64,000 nt of DNA from Mesorhizobium sp. M9A.F.Ca.ET.002.03.1.2 (lineage in GTDB: Bacteria > Pseudomonadota > Alphaproteobacteria > Rhizobiales > Rhizobiaceae), in contig NZ_CP034443.1 in assembly GCF_003952365.1 (NCBI RefSeq), positions 5,511,001 to 5,575,000 on the forward strand. Direction: 5' to 3'. This document shows, in pieces, positions 10,778 to 20,104 of this stretch. The notes beneath the pieces are model-generated. The model made no database searches, was not told where the DNA came from, and was given only the letters and a program-made list of their open reading frames with translations. Within the stretch, counting starts at the first letter, position 1; each line of letters begins with the position of its first letter. A program made the position numbers and the translations under genes.

Positions 10778-12211
10778 CTAGGTCTGTTTGGCGGTTGTGG
10801 TTACGGCCGGAAATTTGCCGAGCAATGCGTCGACCAGCTTGGAAAACCCGATGCCTTTCGACGATTTGATCATCACCACATCGCCAGGCTTCAGCGCCGA
10901 CAGAAGCACCAGCTTCAGATCCTCGGCACTGGGGCGATACTCCGTCCTGATCTCGTCGGGCAGGACATCGGCCAGCGCCCGCATTTCCGGGCCGGCGAGG
11001 AAGACCGTGCGCGTGTCCGTGCCGACGATGAGACCGGCAAGCGCCGCATGCAGCTTCGCCGAGTGGTCGCCGAGTTCGAGCATGTCGCCGAGCACGGCGA
11101 TGCGCCTGCCTTCGCCCGACACCGGCGTCGCGTTGAGCAGCGCCATTGCCGCAGCCATCGACGCCGGATTGGCGTTGTAGCTCTCGTCAATCAGCGTGAT
11201 CGGACCCCGGGGGTGGCGCAGCACATGGCGCTTGCCGCGGCCGCGCTCGGCCGAAAGATCAGCCAGCGCCAGCGCCACCCTGGCAATGTCGGCGCCGACC
11301 AGATGCGCGGCACCCAGCACCGCCAGCACATTCTGCACCATGTGGCGCCCGGGCGCGCCAATCCTGGCGGTGACCTCCTGCCCGCCGATTTTGGCGGTGA
11401 TGACGGAATGGTCGGCATGCAGCACGCATTTGACCAGCTTGAAGGTCGAGCGGGCATTCTCGCCAAAGCCGTAGACATGTTCGACGCCCGCGTCTCTCGC
11501 CATTTTGCCCAGCAGCTTCGAGCGCGGATCGTCGCGGTTGAGCAGTGTCGCGCCGCCAGGCTCGAGGCCCTCGAAAATCTCGGCCTTGGCCTTGGCGATT
11601 TCGTCCAGGTTGCGGAAGAAGCCGAGATGTGCCGCCGCGATCAGCGTGACGATGGCGACATGCGGCCGGACCATCTTGACCAGCGGCCGGATCTCGTCGG
11701 GATGGTTCATGCCGATCTCGAAGACGGCATAGTCGCAATCCGCCGGCATCCGCGCCAGCGTCAGCGGCACGCCCCAGTGGTTGTTGAAAGATTGGGCCGA
11801 CGCGTGCACCTTGCCGATCGCGGACAACACGTGGCGCAGCGCTTCCTTGGTGGTGGTCTTGCCCGCCGAACCGGTCACCGCGATGATCCTCGCGGTCGAG
11901 CGCGCGCGGGCGGCCAGCCCTAGCTTTTCCAGCGCGGCCAGCACATCCTGCACGACGATCATCGGCGCCGTCAGCCGCCCGAGCGACGGCAGCTTGCCCT
12001 CGGCGACGACCAGCACGCCGGCGCCGGCCTTGATGGCGGCGGTCGCGAAATCATGGCCGTCCATCACCTCGCCCTTGATGGCGAAGAAGGCATCGCCCGG
12101 TTGCAGGCTGCGGCTGTCGATCGAGATGCCGGAAATGCCCTCCGGCATCGAACCGAGCGGCCGTCCACCCATGGCGGCGACCAGATCCTCGGAGGTCCAC
12201 AGGAAACTCAT
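10778..12211 (-). CDS. murF: UDP-N-acetylmuramoyl-tripeptide--D-alanyl-D-alanine ligase MurF
   Basis: MurF joins the D-Ala-D-Ala dipeptide made by Ddl to UDP-MurNAc-tripeptide. The 477-residue protein has the N-terminal [19 protein letters not shown] motif shared by MurE and MurF, the P-loop [14 protein letters not shown] near residue 113, the [13 protein letters not shown] motif diagnostic of MurF, and the C-terminal [14 protein letters not shown] signature. It overlaps murE by 4 bp. The last residues run into the 24-bp spacer before mraY. No frame problems are seen. Confidence 0.97.
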   Translation of the reverse strand: MSFLWTSEDLVAAMGGRPLGSMPEGISGISIDSRSLQPGDAFFAIKGEVMDGHDFATAAIKAGAGVLVVAEGKLPSLGRLTAPMIVVQDVLAALEKLGLAARARSTARIIAVTGSAGKTTTKEALRHVLSAIGKVHASAQSFNNHWGVPLTLARMPADCDYAVFEIGMNHPDEIRPLVKMVRPHVAIVTLIAAAHLGFFRNLDEIAKAKAEIFEGLEPGGATLLNRDDPRSKLLGKMARDAGVEHVYGFGENARSTFKLVKCVLHADHSVITAKIGGQEVTARIGAPGRHMVQNVLAVLGAAHLVGADIARVALALADLSAERGRGKRHVLRHPRGPITLIDESYNANPASMAAAMALLNATPVSGEGRRIAVLGDMLELGDHSAKLHAALAGLIVGTDTRTVFLAGPEMRALADVLPDEIRTEYRPSAEDLKLVLLSALKPGDVVMIKSSKGIGFSKLVDALLGKFPAVTTTAKQT

Positions 12212-13662
12212 GCGGCGTGCTCCTGGAGCGCGGAGCGGACCTCCTCATGGTCGGAAAAATGCAGCGTTTCAGAGCCGATGGTCTGGCCTTCCTCATGGCC
12301 CTTGCCGGCCACGATCAGCGTGTCGCCGGCATGGAGCATGGCGACGGCTTCGTGGATCGCCCTGCGCCGGTCGCCGATCTCGATGGCGCCAGGTGCAGCG
12401 GCAAGGATCGCAGTGCGGATCGATTGGGGCACTTCCGAGCGCGGATTGTCGTCGGTGACGATGACGACATCGGCGAGCCGCGTGGCGATCTCGCCCATGA
12501 TCGGGCGCTTGCCGCGGTCGCGGTCGCCGCCGCAGCCGAACACGACAACGACGCGACCGGTGGTGAACGGCCGTACCGAGGCCAACACATTTTCCAGCGC
12601 ATCCGGCTTGTGCGCGTAATCGACATAGACCGGCGCACCGTTGGATGTTGTCCCAACGAGGTCGAGCCGGCCCGGCGCGCCCTTCAATTTCTCCAACGCC
12701 ATCAGGGCTTTGGCGGCAGGCGTTCCAGTGGAGATGGCAAGGCCCGCCGAAACCAGGGCGTTGGCGATCTGGAAATCGCCGGCCAGCGGCAGATCGACCT
12801 CGTGGAGAACGCCATCGACCTCCACCTCGGCACGCTGGCGATGACGCTCGTGCTCGACCCGCTTCAGTCTCAGGAACGCGCCATGACGGCCGACCGTCAG
12901 CACGTCCAGCCCCGCCGCCCTCGCCGCCCGGATCGTCGGCTCCGACCACGGATCGTCGGCAAAGATCACGGCCGGCGCGCCCTTCGGCAGCAGCGTGTCG
13001 AACAGGCGCAGCTTGGCGCGGTGATAGTCCTCGACCGTCGGATGATAGTCCATGTGGTCGCGGCCGAGATTGGTGAAGCCCCCGGCCGCAAGCTTCACGC
13101 CGTCGAGCCGGCGCTGGTCGAGGCCATGGCTGGAGGCCTCCATCGATGCGTGGGTGACGCCGGCATCTGCCAGTTCCCGCAGCAGCCTGTGCAGATCGAC
13201 CGGGTCGGGCGTGGTCAGCGAGCCATATTCGTTGCGGCCCGGCGCCACCACGCCGGTGGTGCCGATCGAAGCGGCGGCAAAGCCTGACTGCTCCCATATC
13301 TGCCTGGTGAAGGCCGCAACCGATGTCTTGCCGCTGGTGCCGGTCACCGCGACCATGGTTTGCGGTTGCCTGCCGAAGTAGCGGGCAGCGCTCAGCGCCA
13401 GCGCAAGGCGCGGATCGTCGACGGCGAGAACCGGCACCGGCAGGCCGGCGACGGCGCTGCCCCTGCCAGCCACGATCGCTGTGGCGCCGCGTTCGGCGGC
13501 GTCAGCGGCATAGGCCGCGCCATCCGCCTTGGCACCGGTGAGCGCGAAGAAGATCACGCCGGTCTTGACCGTGCGGGAATCCGACGAAATCCCGGTAACC
13601 TCCGCATCGAAGGGAGCTGTTCCTTCGACAGGCAGGATACCGGCTAGATCTTTCAGCTTCAT
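12208..13662 (-). CDS. murE: UDP-N-acetylmuramoyl-L-alanyl-D-glutamate--2,6-diaminopimelate ligase MurE
   Basis: MurE adds the third residue of the stem peptide. The 484-residue product has [19 protein letters not shown] at the N-terminus, the P-loop [30 protein letters not shown] in the central domain and TDDNPRSE in the C-terminal domain. The DNPR motif indicates meso-diaminopimelate rather than lysine specificity, as expected for a Gram-negative bacterium. The gene follows ftsI after a 54-bp spacer and overlaps murF by 4 bp. Confidence 0.97.
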   Translation of the reverse strand: MKLKDLAGILPVEGTAPFDAEVTGISSDSRTVKTGVIFFALTGAKADGAAYAADAAERGATAIVAGRGSAVAGLPVPVLAVDDPRLALALSAARYFGRQPQTMVAVTGTSGKTSVAAFTRQIWEQSGFAAASIGTTGVVAPGRNEYGSLTTPDPVDLHRLLRELADAGVTHASMEASSHGLDQRRLDGVKLAAGGFTNLGRDHMDYHPTVEDYHRAKLRLFDTLLPKGAPAVIFADDPWSEPTIRAARAAGLDVLTVGRHGAFLRLKRVEHERHRQRAEVEVDGVLHEVDLPLAGDFQIANALVSAGLAISTGTPAAKALMALEKLKGAPGRLDLVGTTSNGAPVYVDYAHKPDALENVLASVRPFTTGRVVVVFGCGGDRDRGKRPIMGEIATRLADVVIVTDDNPRSEVPQSIRTAILAAAPGAIEIGDRRRAIHEAVAMLHAGDTLIVAGKGHEEGQTIGSETLHFSDHEEVRSALQEHAA

Positions 13663-13716
13663 CGAACCCCGTTCATCACAACAAAATAGCGCGCAGTTGC
13701 CGGCGCGCCCTAAGAA

Positions 13717-15444
13717 TCACTGATAGGAAACCAGCGTTGCGCCATTTTCATGGCTGAAATCTGGCTTTACGCCAAGCATGGAAGCTGAACGTCGGATGAT
13801 GTTCGCGGCCATGACGCCTGCATTCGAGGCGGCCGTCGCACCCATGCCGGGTTTTTCCGGCTTCGGTTCGTCGGCGATCGTAAGCACGACGTATTGCGGA
13901 TCGTCCATCGGGAAAGCCGCGACGAAGGCGTTGAAATTCTTGTCCTTTGAGTAGCGGCCGTTGACAACCTTCTCGGCCGTTCCCGTCTTGCCGCCGACGC
14001 GATAGCCTGGAACCCTGGCGTTCCTGCCTGACCCTTTCTCGGCATTGAGTGCGTAGAGATAGCGCATGTCTTCGACGGTCTTGTCGCTGACGACTTTCTT
14101 GGCCACCGAGATCGCCTGTTCCTGCGCGCGTTTCAGGAATGTCGGCTGGATCAGATAGCCGCCGTTCAGCAGCGCGGCGCAGCCCACCGCCGTCTGCAGC
14201 GGCGTCGTCGACACACCGTGACCGAAGGCGATGGTGATCGAATGGACCTGTTTCCAGACTTTGGGCTCGGTCGGGCGGGCGACCTCGGGCAGTTCCGTCT
14301 GCATCCTCTCGAGGATCCCCAGGCGATGCAGGAATTCGCGGTGCCCCTCGATGCCCACCGCTTCGGCTTCCTTGGCCGAACCGATGTTGGACGAGTAGAT
14401 GAACACTTCCGGCACCGACAGCACCCGGGCCTTGCCATGAAAATCATGGATGGTCTGACGGCCGATCCTGATCGGGCGCGAAGCGTCGAAACGGCTTTCC
14501 AGCGTCACTTTGCCGGAATCGAGCGCCATGGCGGTGGTGAAGCTCTTCAAGGTCGAACCCATTTCATAGAGGCCGGCCGACATGCGGTTCAAGCGGTCCT
14601 TGTCCTGCGCATTGTAGGGATTGTTCGGATCGAAATCGGGAACCGAGGCCATCGCCATCACCTCGCCGGTCTTGATGTTGAGAACGACTGCGCCTGCCGC
14701 GATCGCGCGGTATTTCTCCATGCCGGTGGCGACCTCGTCACGCACGATATGCTGGACGCGCAGGTCGATCGAGAGCCGCACCGGCTTCAGATCCTTGGCC
14801 ACCGCCAGGCCCGACGCCTGAAGGTCGCTCAGCCCCTGTTCGTCGATGTATTTCTCCATGCCGGAGATGCCCTTGTTGTCGATGTTGGTGAGACCGACAA
14901 TGTAGGATGAGGTTTCGCCGGCCGGATAGAAACGCCGCTTTTCGGTACGGAAGCCAAAGCCGGGAATGCCGAGCTGCATGATGTCAGATTGTTGCTTGGG
15001 CGTCAGTTGCCGCTGCAGCCAGACGAAGCCGGCACCGCTCTTGAGCTTGTGGTAGGTCTGCTCGTAGTCGATTTCGGGAAGCACCGTCGCCAACCTCTCG
15101 ATCGCCTCGTCGGCGTCGACGATGCGGCGCGGTTCGGCAAACAGCGACGCCGTTTTGATATCCGTCGCCAGCACTTCGCCGTTGCGGTCGACAATGTCGG
15201 GCCGTGACGCCGTCACCCGGCTCTGCGGGCCGCCGGACAGGTCGGGATTCTGGAAACCCAGATAGACCAGCCGCCCGGTGATGGTCGAATAGATGCCGAA
15301 GAAGACCGCCATCGTCATCACGATGCGGGTCCTGCCCTTGCCGCCGGTCGCCTTGCGGGCGCCTTCGACCACAATCGATCCGTCGTCGCCGGATTTGGCA
15401 CGGCGCTTCAGCAGCCCGGCGATCAATGGAACCCTTGCGATCAT
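13717..15444 (-). CDS. ftsI: Septal peptidoglycan transpeptidase FtsI (PBP3)
   Basis: FtsI is the class B penicillin-binding protein that cross-links septal peptidoglycan, working with FtsW. The 575-residue protein has a short cytoplasmic N-terminus, a single membrane helix around residues 40-60 (IVMTMAVFFGIYSTITGRLVY), a PBP dimerisation domain with SRPDIVDRNGEVLATD, and a transpeptidase domain. The three active-site motifs are present: GSTLKSF with the catalytic serine, YSSN, and VGGKTGTAEK. The start overlaps the ftsL stop by 4 bp. Confidence 0.97.
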   Translation of the reverse strand: MIARVPLIAGLLKRRAKSGDDGSIVVEGARKATGGKGRTRIVMTMAVFFGIYSTITGRLVYLGFQNPDLSGGPQSRVTASRPDIVDRNGEVLATDIKTASLFAEPRRIVDADEAIERLATVLPEIDYEQTYHKLKSGAGFVWLQRQLTPKQQSDIMQLGIPGFGFRTEKRRFYPAGETSSYIVGLTNIDNKGISGMEKYIDEQGLSDLQASGLAVAKDLKPVRLSIDLRVQHIVRDEVATGMEKYRAIAAGAVVLNIKTGEVMAMASVPDFDPNNPYNAQDKDRLNRMSAGLYEMGSTLKSFTTAMALDSGKVTLESRFDASRPIRIGRQTIHDFHGKARVLSVPEVFIYSSNIGSAKEAEAVGIEGHREFLHRLGILERMQTELPEVARPTEPKVWKQVHSITIAFGHGVSTTPLQTAVGCAALLNGGYLIQPTFLKRAQEQAISVAKKVVSDKTVEDMRYLYALNAEKGSGRNARVPGYRVGGKTGTAEKVVNGRYSKDKNFNAFVAAFPMDDPQYVVLTIADEPKPEKPGMGATAASNAGVMAANIIRRSASMLGVKPDFSHENGATLVSYQ

Positions 15445-15833
15445 TGGACGATGCCTCCGGTCACCACGGGGTCCTTGCCCAAGGGTCCTTCGCCGGAATT
15501 GTCGGCCATGCCGCCCAGCCGCTGGGACGAAAGGTCCTCGATGGTGACGGGTTTTGCCGGCAGATCGTCCAGCCCGATGATCTGGCGGGCGTTGACCGGC
15601 TCGAGTTCGAGCTGCGATTTGTAGATCTCGGCCAGCTTTTGCAGGCGCGACGGCTGGGTGAGCAGGCTCCAGTCCGCCTTCAGGAGATCGATCGTATCCT
15701 CCTCGTAGCGGATCTGCGCCTGGAGCTTGTGCACCGCCGCCAATTGTTCTTCGGCTTCGCGCTTGGTCTTGTAGGTCAGGGCCGCAGCAGAAACCATGAC
15801 GGCGATAAGGACTATGTCGCTGGTACGAAACAC
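15441..15833 (-). CDS. ftsL: Cell division protein FtsL
   Basis: FtsL is a small bitopic divisome protein that pairs with FtsB and FtsQ. The 130-residue product begins with a membrane helix (SDIVLIAVMVSAAALTYKT) followed by a coiled-coil stretch rich in Glu, Gln and Leu (REAEEQLAAVHKLQAQIRYE), then DLLKADWSLLTQPSRLQKLA, a region well conserved in alphaproteobacterial FtsL. The frame is open upstream to 15998 inside rsmH, but I place the start at the GTG at 15833, four bases after the rsmH stop and preceded by a purine-rich GGGAGAGAGGTGA ribosome site. It overlaps ftsI by 4 bp. Confidence 0.92.
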   Translation of the reverse strand: MFRTSDIVLIAVMVSAAALTYKTKREAEEQLAAVHKLQAQIRYEEDTIDLLKADWSLLTQPSRLQKLAEIYKSQLELEPVNARQIIGLDDLPAKPVTIEDLSSQRLGGMADNSGEGPLGKDPVVTGGIVQ

Positions 15834-15837
15834 GTGC

Positions 15838-16869
15838 TCACCTCTCTCCCGGCCGATCGACGCCAGGAAGTTTTGGGTCAGGAAGTTTTGGAAGCCCGAA
15901 AATCGAAAAGTCGCCGGCGCGCGCCGGCGCGTCGGTGCGCGCAGCAGTGCGCAGCCTGGCCGAGCGCGCGCGCGGATTGGCTGATATCTCGGCCTCATCG
16001 GGCGTTACGCCGCTACCCACCTTTTTGAAGGTGGCGGTGCGCGCCTGCGCCTCGGGCAGGTGCCGCGATCCGGTCGCCGCATCGGCGCGATCAGCTATGA
16101 AGCGTTTGACGATGCGGTCTTCCAGGGAGTGGAACGTCACCACGGCCAGCCGCCCGCCCGGTTTCAGCACGCGTTCAGCCGCAAACAGCGCTTTGGCCAG
16201 TTCGCCGAGTTCGTCATTGACGAAAATGCGCAGCGCCTGGAAGACGCGGGTCGCCGGATGGATCTTGTCCTTCGGCGCGCGGCCGATATGCGTCTCGATC
16301 GCGTCGGCAAGGTCGAGCGTGCGCTCGAACGGACGTTTTTCGCGACGGGCTTCGATCATGCGCGCGATGCGGCCGGCATGGCGCTCTTCGCCGAGAAACC
16401 CGAAGATGCGGGCAAGGTCTCCCACTTTGAAACTGTTGACGACATCGGCGGCGCTCAGGCCCGCTTGCGCCATGCGCATGTCGAGCGGCCCATCAGCGCG
16501 GAACGAAAAACCGCGTTCCGCCTCGTCGATCTGCATGGAGGACACGCCGATGTCGAGCACGACCCCGTCGGCGCTTTCGACATGCTCGTCCAATGTCGAG
16601 AACGGCGCCTGAACGAGCCTGAGTTTGCCGCCCGCTTGTTGTTCGAGGGCACGACCCGCAGCGATCGCATCCGGATCGCGGTCGATGGCGACGACTGAAG
16701 CGCCGCTTGCCAGAATGGCTTTGGTGTAGCCGCCGGCGCCGAAGGTGCCGTCGACGATCACCTCGCCGGGTTTGGGCGAAAGCGCCTCCAGCACTTCGGC
16801 AAGGAGGACCGGAATGTGACGGGCCGGTCCGCCAACGGCGTGAGGGTCATCGCCGTAGCCCGCCATCAT
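15838..16869 (-). CDS. rsmH: 16S rRNA (cytosine(1402)-N(4))-methyltransferase RsmH (MraW)
   Basis: RsmH methylates N4 of C1402 in 16S rRNA using SAM. The 343-residue product has [13 protein letters not shown], the SAM-binding [26 protein letters not shown], the [12 protein letters not shown] motif and [14 protein letters not shown], all typical of MraW. The same frame is open upstream through mraZ and beyond to 17520, but that extension has no family similarity. The start chosen is the first of two ATGs at 16869/16866, overlapping the mraZ stop as ATGA. The C-terminus is basic and alanine/arginine rich. Confidence 0.95.
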   Translation of the reverse strand: MMAGYGDDPHAVGGPARHIPVLLAEVLEALSPKPGEVIVDGTFGAGGYTKAILASGASVVAIDRDPDAIAAGRALEQQAGGKLRLVQAPFSTLDEHVESADGVVLDIGVSSMQIDEAERGFSFRADGPLDMRMAQAGLSAADVVNSFKVGDLARIFGFLGEERHAGRIARMIEARREKRPFERTLDLADAIETHIGRAPKDKIHPATRVFQALRIFVNDELGELAKALFAAERVLKPGGRLAVVTFHSLEDRIVKRFIADRADAATGSRHLPEAQARTATFKKVGSGVTPDEAEISANPRARSARLRTAARTDAPARAGDFSIFGLPKLPDPKLPGVDRPGER

Positions 16870-17324
16870 TCCGGTCGCTCCCCAGGCTTCGTCCCCTGCC
16901 GAAGCTGCAGAAGCCGGGCGCGTGCTTCCGCCCCATAGGCGGTGAGCCGTCCAGGTTCCCAGATCTGAAAGAAATTGCCGCGGCCGACAAAAGCCACTTC
17001 CGCAGCAATGCCCGTATGCTCGCGGATGAAATCGGTCATCGTGATGCGGCCGTCCTGGTCGAGCTTCAGGAAGGCTCCGTCGCCGTGGCAGAAGAACGAC
17101 ATGTCGTCCGCCGTCTGCAGGAAAGGGTCTTCCTGCGCGATGCGCTGCTCGTAGCGATCGAGCAGGTCGAGCCCGCCGACATCCATCGCCGGACGATCCA
17201 GGCAGCGCAGCCCATAGAGTTCCGAATAGCCGCGTTTCTGCACAACCGCACGGAAATGCGCCGGAACGGACACCCGCCCCTTCGCATCGACCTTGTTCAC
17301 CGCGCTTGACAGAAACCGGTCCAT
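16866..17324 (-). CDS. mraZ: Transcriptional regulator / nucleoid-associated protein MraZ
   Basis: MraZ is a SpoVT-AbrB-fold DNA-binding protein that, in enterobacteria, represses its own dcw promoter. The 152-residue protein has two tandem MraZ repeats: the first with [18 protein letters not shown] and the second with [20 protein letters not shown], each carrying the DxxGR core. It is the first gene of the dcw operon, followed directly by rsmH. Autoregulation is plausible here because TGGG repeats at 10-bp spacing overlap the presumed promoter about 190-220 bp upstream. Identification is firm; the regulatory role in rhizobia is inference. Confidence 0.95.
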   Translation of the reverse strand: MDRFLSSAVNKVDAKGRVSVPAHFRAVVQKRGYSELYGLRCLDRPAMDVGGLDLLDRYEQRIAQEDPFLQTADDMSFFCHGDGAFLKLDQDGRITMTDFIREHTGIAAEVAFVGRGNFFQIWEPGRLTAYGAEARARLLQLRQGTKPGERPE

Positions 17325-17509
17325 TACGCGTTACGGCCGCCTGCGCCGCCGCACCCCTCTGCATCTTCCCGTCCGCGCCGCCGCGGCGCGGTCCCTGTCC
17401 AAAACCGACTTCGTTCCGAGGGGCGAAAACAGGCAAACGCGCAGCCGCCGCGGCTGCCCGATTGGCGTACGCTTCACCCTGACGCGGAACGAAGGCTTGA
17501 ATATCGATA

Positions 17510-17543
17510 TGGGATATCATGGGGCACTATGGGCGTCAACGGG
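17510..17543 (-). promoter_or_regulatory. Putative mraZ promoter with 10-bp-spaced MraZ-type repeats
   Basis: The 430-bp gap between mraZ and the divergent PLP gene has no coding sequence. On the plus strand TGGG occurs at 17510, 17520 and 17530, followed by CGGG at 17540, an exact 10-bp period. E. coli MraZ binds TGGGN repeats separated by 5 bp, which is the same spacing. On the minus strand TTGACG (17539-17534) is followed after 17 bp by a weak TATCCC hexamer, so the repeats fall within a possible sigma-70-type promoter. The TGGG text is on the strand opposite to mraZ, which is a caveat. The rest of the gap shows nothing I can name. Confidence 0.5.
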
Positions 17544-17754
17544 AACAGGCTTCACAAACGCGCGCGCCACCACCGGTGAGAGCAGCTTTGACGGCACTCC
17601 CGTCTTTATCGTCTATTAAGCCTAACGAAGCGTTTAGAGCCGCTTGGCCCAACCGGAGCGGCTTGCCGCGGAACGCCGCCACGCATAGCGTCGGCCCGCC
17701 TCTTCTTGGTCAGAAACAGATTCTTTTCTCGGTTAGAAACAAGGTTTGAAATCC

Positions 17755-18870
17755 ATGCCCGACACAGCCAGGTCACGCGCCGCGGCCCTTGCTCACCTGC
17801 GCCGAGGCAGGCTTGCCAAGGGCGATCCAATTCCGCTGCCCCTAACCATGGCCGCCATTTTTCACGCGCCTGGCGACGCCACCGGCTTCGATCAATACGG
17901 CCGCTTCAGCAATCCAACCTGGGGCGCGGTCGAGCATATGCTGACGCATCTGGAAGGCGCACCATGTGTTGGCTTTCCTTCGGGAATGGCTGCGATCTCG
18001 GCGGTTTTTTTCGGGCTGCTCAAAGGCGGCGACCGTATCCTGCTGCCGTCGGACGGCTATCACACCACGCGGGCGCTGGCAGAACGCTTCCTCAAGCCTT
18101 TCGGCGTCACCTACGATCTCCGGCCGACATCGACCTTCCTCGATGGCGGCTTCGATGGATATCGACTGGCCTTCGTCGAGACGCCCGCCAATCCAGGATT
18201 GGATCTCTGCGACATTGCCGCCGTCGCCGAAGCCGTGCACAAGGCGGGCGCGATCCTTGTCGTGGACAACACGACGATGACGCCCTTCGGCCAGCGTCCG
18301 CTCGATCTCGGCGCCGACATTGTCATTGCCGCTGACACCAAGGCACCCAATGGCCATTCCGACGTCCTGTTCGGCCATGTCGCCAGCCGCAATGCGGACA
18401 TCATCGCCGCGGTGTCCGGCTGGCGTGAGACCTCAGGCGCCATTCCTGGCCCGTTCGAAGCATGGCTGGTGCATCGTGGCCTCGAAACGCTGGACGTGCG
18501 TTTCGACCGCATGTGCTCCTCCGCCGAAGTGATAGCGCGCCGACTGAAAGACCACCGTGCGATCAGCGGGCTGCGCTTTCCGGGTCTGGAAAGCGACCCT
18601 TCGCACAATCTTGCCCGCGCCCAGATGGAGCGCTTCGGCTTTCTGATCTCGTTCGTGCTGGCCTCGCAGGACAAGGCCGAGGATTTCATTAACAACTGCG
18701 CATTGATGCAGGCGGCGACGTCCTTCGGCGGCGTCCACACCTCCGCCGAACGGCGGGCGAAAAGAGGCGATGCGGTTGCGCCGGGCTTCGTCCGCCTTTC
18801 GGTCGGCTGCGAGCCCGTTGAAGAGCTATGGAAGGCGATCGAGGCGTCGCTGGACAGGATCGGCCGCTAA
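17755..18870 (+). CDS. Cystathionine gamma-synthase/lyase-family PLP enzyme
   Basis: This is a fold-type I PLP enzyme of the Cys/Met metabolism family, which act on cystathionine, homocysteine or cysteine substrates. The 371-residue product has YGRFSNPTWGAVEHML near the N-terminus, PSGMAAISAVFF, FVETPANPGLDLCDI, VVDNTTMTPFGQRPL and AADTKAPNGHSDVLFG, where the lysine is the expected Schiff-base residue. Canonical members have KY-xx-GHSD at that site; here KAPNGHSD is close. PGFVRLSVGCE near the C-terminus is the substrate-carboxylate motif. Start chosen at ATG 17755; a TTG nine bases upstream is possible. Whether it is a lyase (MetC-like) or synthase cannot be told from sequence alone. It is transcribed divergently from mraZ. 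Confidence 0.85.
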   Translation: MPDTARSRAAALAHLRRGRLAKGDPIPLPLTMAAIFHAPGDATGFDQYGRFSNPTWGAVEHMLTHLEGAPCVGFPSGMAAISAVFFGLLKGGDRILLPSDGYHTTRALAERFLKPFGVTYDLRPTSTFLDGGFDGYRLAFVETPANPGLDLCDIAAVAEAVHKAGAILVVDNTTMTPFGQRPLDLGADIVIAADTKAPNGHSDVLFGHVASRNADIIAAVSGWRETSGAIPGPFEAWLVHRGLETLDVRFDRMCSSAEVIARRLKDHRAISGLRFPGLESDPSHNLARAQMERFGFLISFVLASQDKAEDFINNCALMQAATSFGGVHTSAERRAKRGDAVAPGFVRLSVGCEPVEELWKAIEASLDRIGR

Positions 18871-18887
18871 GCCGCTAAACGGATCGA

Positions 18888-19190
18888 TCAAGGATTCAGG
18901 TCGTCGACCTCGATCTTGCGCCGACCGTGCAGCACGCGAACGATTTCGATCGCATCGTCGGCGACGCGATACAAGGTGAGGTATTCGCCGACGACCAGAT
19001 GGCGGATACCAGGCGCGATATCTTCGCGCGGCGCGCCTGAGAAAGGGTAAGTCGCCAATTGCTGCCACCGGGCTTCGAAGCGATCGAGCAAACGATCTGC
19101 CGCGGCCTCGCTATCGTGTCCAACATGAAGCCAGATTGCTATCAGGTCGTCTTCAGCACGCGCCGCCCGGATGATAGGCAGCAAGCTCAT
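18888..19190 (-). CDS. parE: ParE/RelE-superfamily toxin
   Basis: The 100-residue protein is a type II toxin of the ParE/RelE fold; ParE members inhibit DNA gyrase. It has the family pattern of an N-terminal helical region (ARAEDDLIAIWLHVG, AAADRLLDRFEARWQQL), the PFSGAPREDIAPGIRHLVVGEYLTLY core and the C-terminal strands EIVRVLHGRRKIEVDD, where the arginine-rich turn is typical. The start overlaps the upstream antitoxin by 4 bp, giving one transcript. The gene converges on the PLP enzyme with an 17-bp gap. ParE rather than RelE is favoured by the ParD partner. Confidence 0.88.
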   Translation of the reverse strand: MSLLPIIRAARAEDDLIAIWLHVGHDSEAAADRLLDRFEARWQQLATYPFSGAPREDIAPGIRHLVVGEYLTLYRVADDAIEIVRVLHGRRKIEVDDLNP

Positions 19191-19462
19191 GCTGCGTCAT
19201 CGGATCGCAAACGCCTGCGCGCCTCAGCCTTGATTTCATCCATCGATGCAAACCGTCCCGGCCCGCTGTCGATCCCTTCCTGCACCAGCTTTCGCAACTC
19301 CTCGACCGTATAGCCGTGCAGGTCGCGCCGGTCCTTCCATTGCCTGAGTGCGTCGCGGATCACCTCGCTCGCCGAAGCGTATTCGCCGGCGGCAACCACG
19401 TCGTCGACCGCCGCCGCCAGTTCGGGCGAAAGCGTGATGCTGCGTTTATCGACTTGGCCCAT
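19187..19462 (-). CDS. parD: ParD-family antitoxin
   Basis: This 91-residue protein is the cognate antitoxin of the downstream ParE-like toxin. It has a ribbon-helix-helix N-terminus (KRSITLSPELAAAVDDVVAAGEYASASEVIRDALRQW), the hallmark of ParD proteins that bind DNA as dimers and autorepress the operon. The C-terminal half (residues about 50-91) is charged and probably wraps the toxin. Gene order antitoxin-toxin with ATGA overlap is standard. The promoter should lie in 19463-19520, which is AT-richer than its surroundings. Confidence 0.88.
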   Translation of the reverse strand: MGQVDKRSITLSPELAAAVDDVVAAGEYASASEVIRDALRQWKDRRDLHGYTVEELRKLVQEGIDSGPGRFASMDEIKAEARRRLRSDDAA

Positions 19463-19649
19463 GATGCGCTCCTGACACTATCCACCCATTGGGATGGTAC
19501 GATTTAATCGCACCAATTTCAAGAAATGCCACCACGTCTCGCTGCTTCAGGCAAGCTGATTCAGTTTCTGAAGCGCCTGAATCCGCAGGCGCGCCCGAAG
19601 ACGCAACCTGCTGATATCAGGGAATTTCCTGTAGAATCTGGAAGAAATT

Positions 19650-20046
19650 GCCAGCTGGCCTGTAAGCCGGGTTCTGTATGGCCCTCGCCCCTTGCGGGGC
19701 GAGAACGTGGCGGCCATTCATCTTGGGCGCATGTTGCCATGCGCCTCACGCAACCTACCCGGACGGTGGGCCGGAAACAGCCCCCGAGGGTTTCCCCTCG
19801 CACCGTCCCTATTCGGTCTTGCTCCCGGTGGGGTTTACCGTGCCGCTCCTGTTGCCAGTCGCGCGGTGGGCTCTTACCCCACCCTTTCACCCTTGCCACG
19901 GTAGACCGTGGCGGTTTGCTTTCTGTGGCACTTTCCCTGGGGTCGCCCCCGCCGGCCATTAACCGGCACCGTGTCTCCATGGAGCCCGGACTTTCCTCAC
20001 CCGCAGCCTTTCGGCTTCGCGGGTGCGGCCGCCCGGCCAGCTGGCA
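19650..20046 (-). ncRNA. rnpB: RNase P RNA, bacterial class A
   Basis: On the minus strand this about 397-nt segment contains the conserved P4 core GAGGAAAGTCCGGGCTCC near its 5' end and the matching 3' region ACAGAACCCGGCTTACAGGCC-like text (given here in part; positions 19650-19682). The two ends pair: GCCAGCTGGCC-type text occurs at both termini, forming the P1/P2 helices. The middle contains many GC-rich hairpins and no sustained coding pattern, which explains why several open frames here are spurious. Exact ends are estimated from the terminal pairing. RNase P RNA is the catalytic component that matures tRNA 5' ends. Confidence 0.93.
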
Positions 20047-20104
20047 AGGCGTATAAAGGGGTTCACGCCCAAAAACGCAAACGAAAAAGCAGGTTATGGC
20101 TTTG

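Noticed and set aside
16870..17520. N-terminal extension of rsmH through mraZ
   Set aside because: The extension overlaps mraZ in another frame and has no similarity to MraW; the ATG overlapping the mraZ stop is the natural start.
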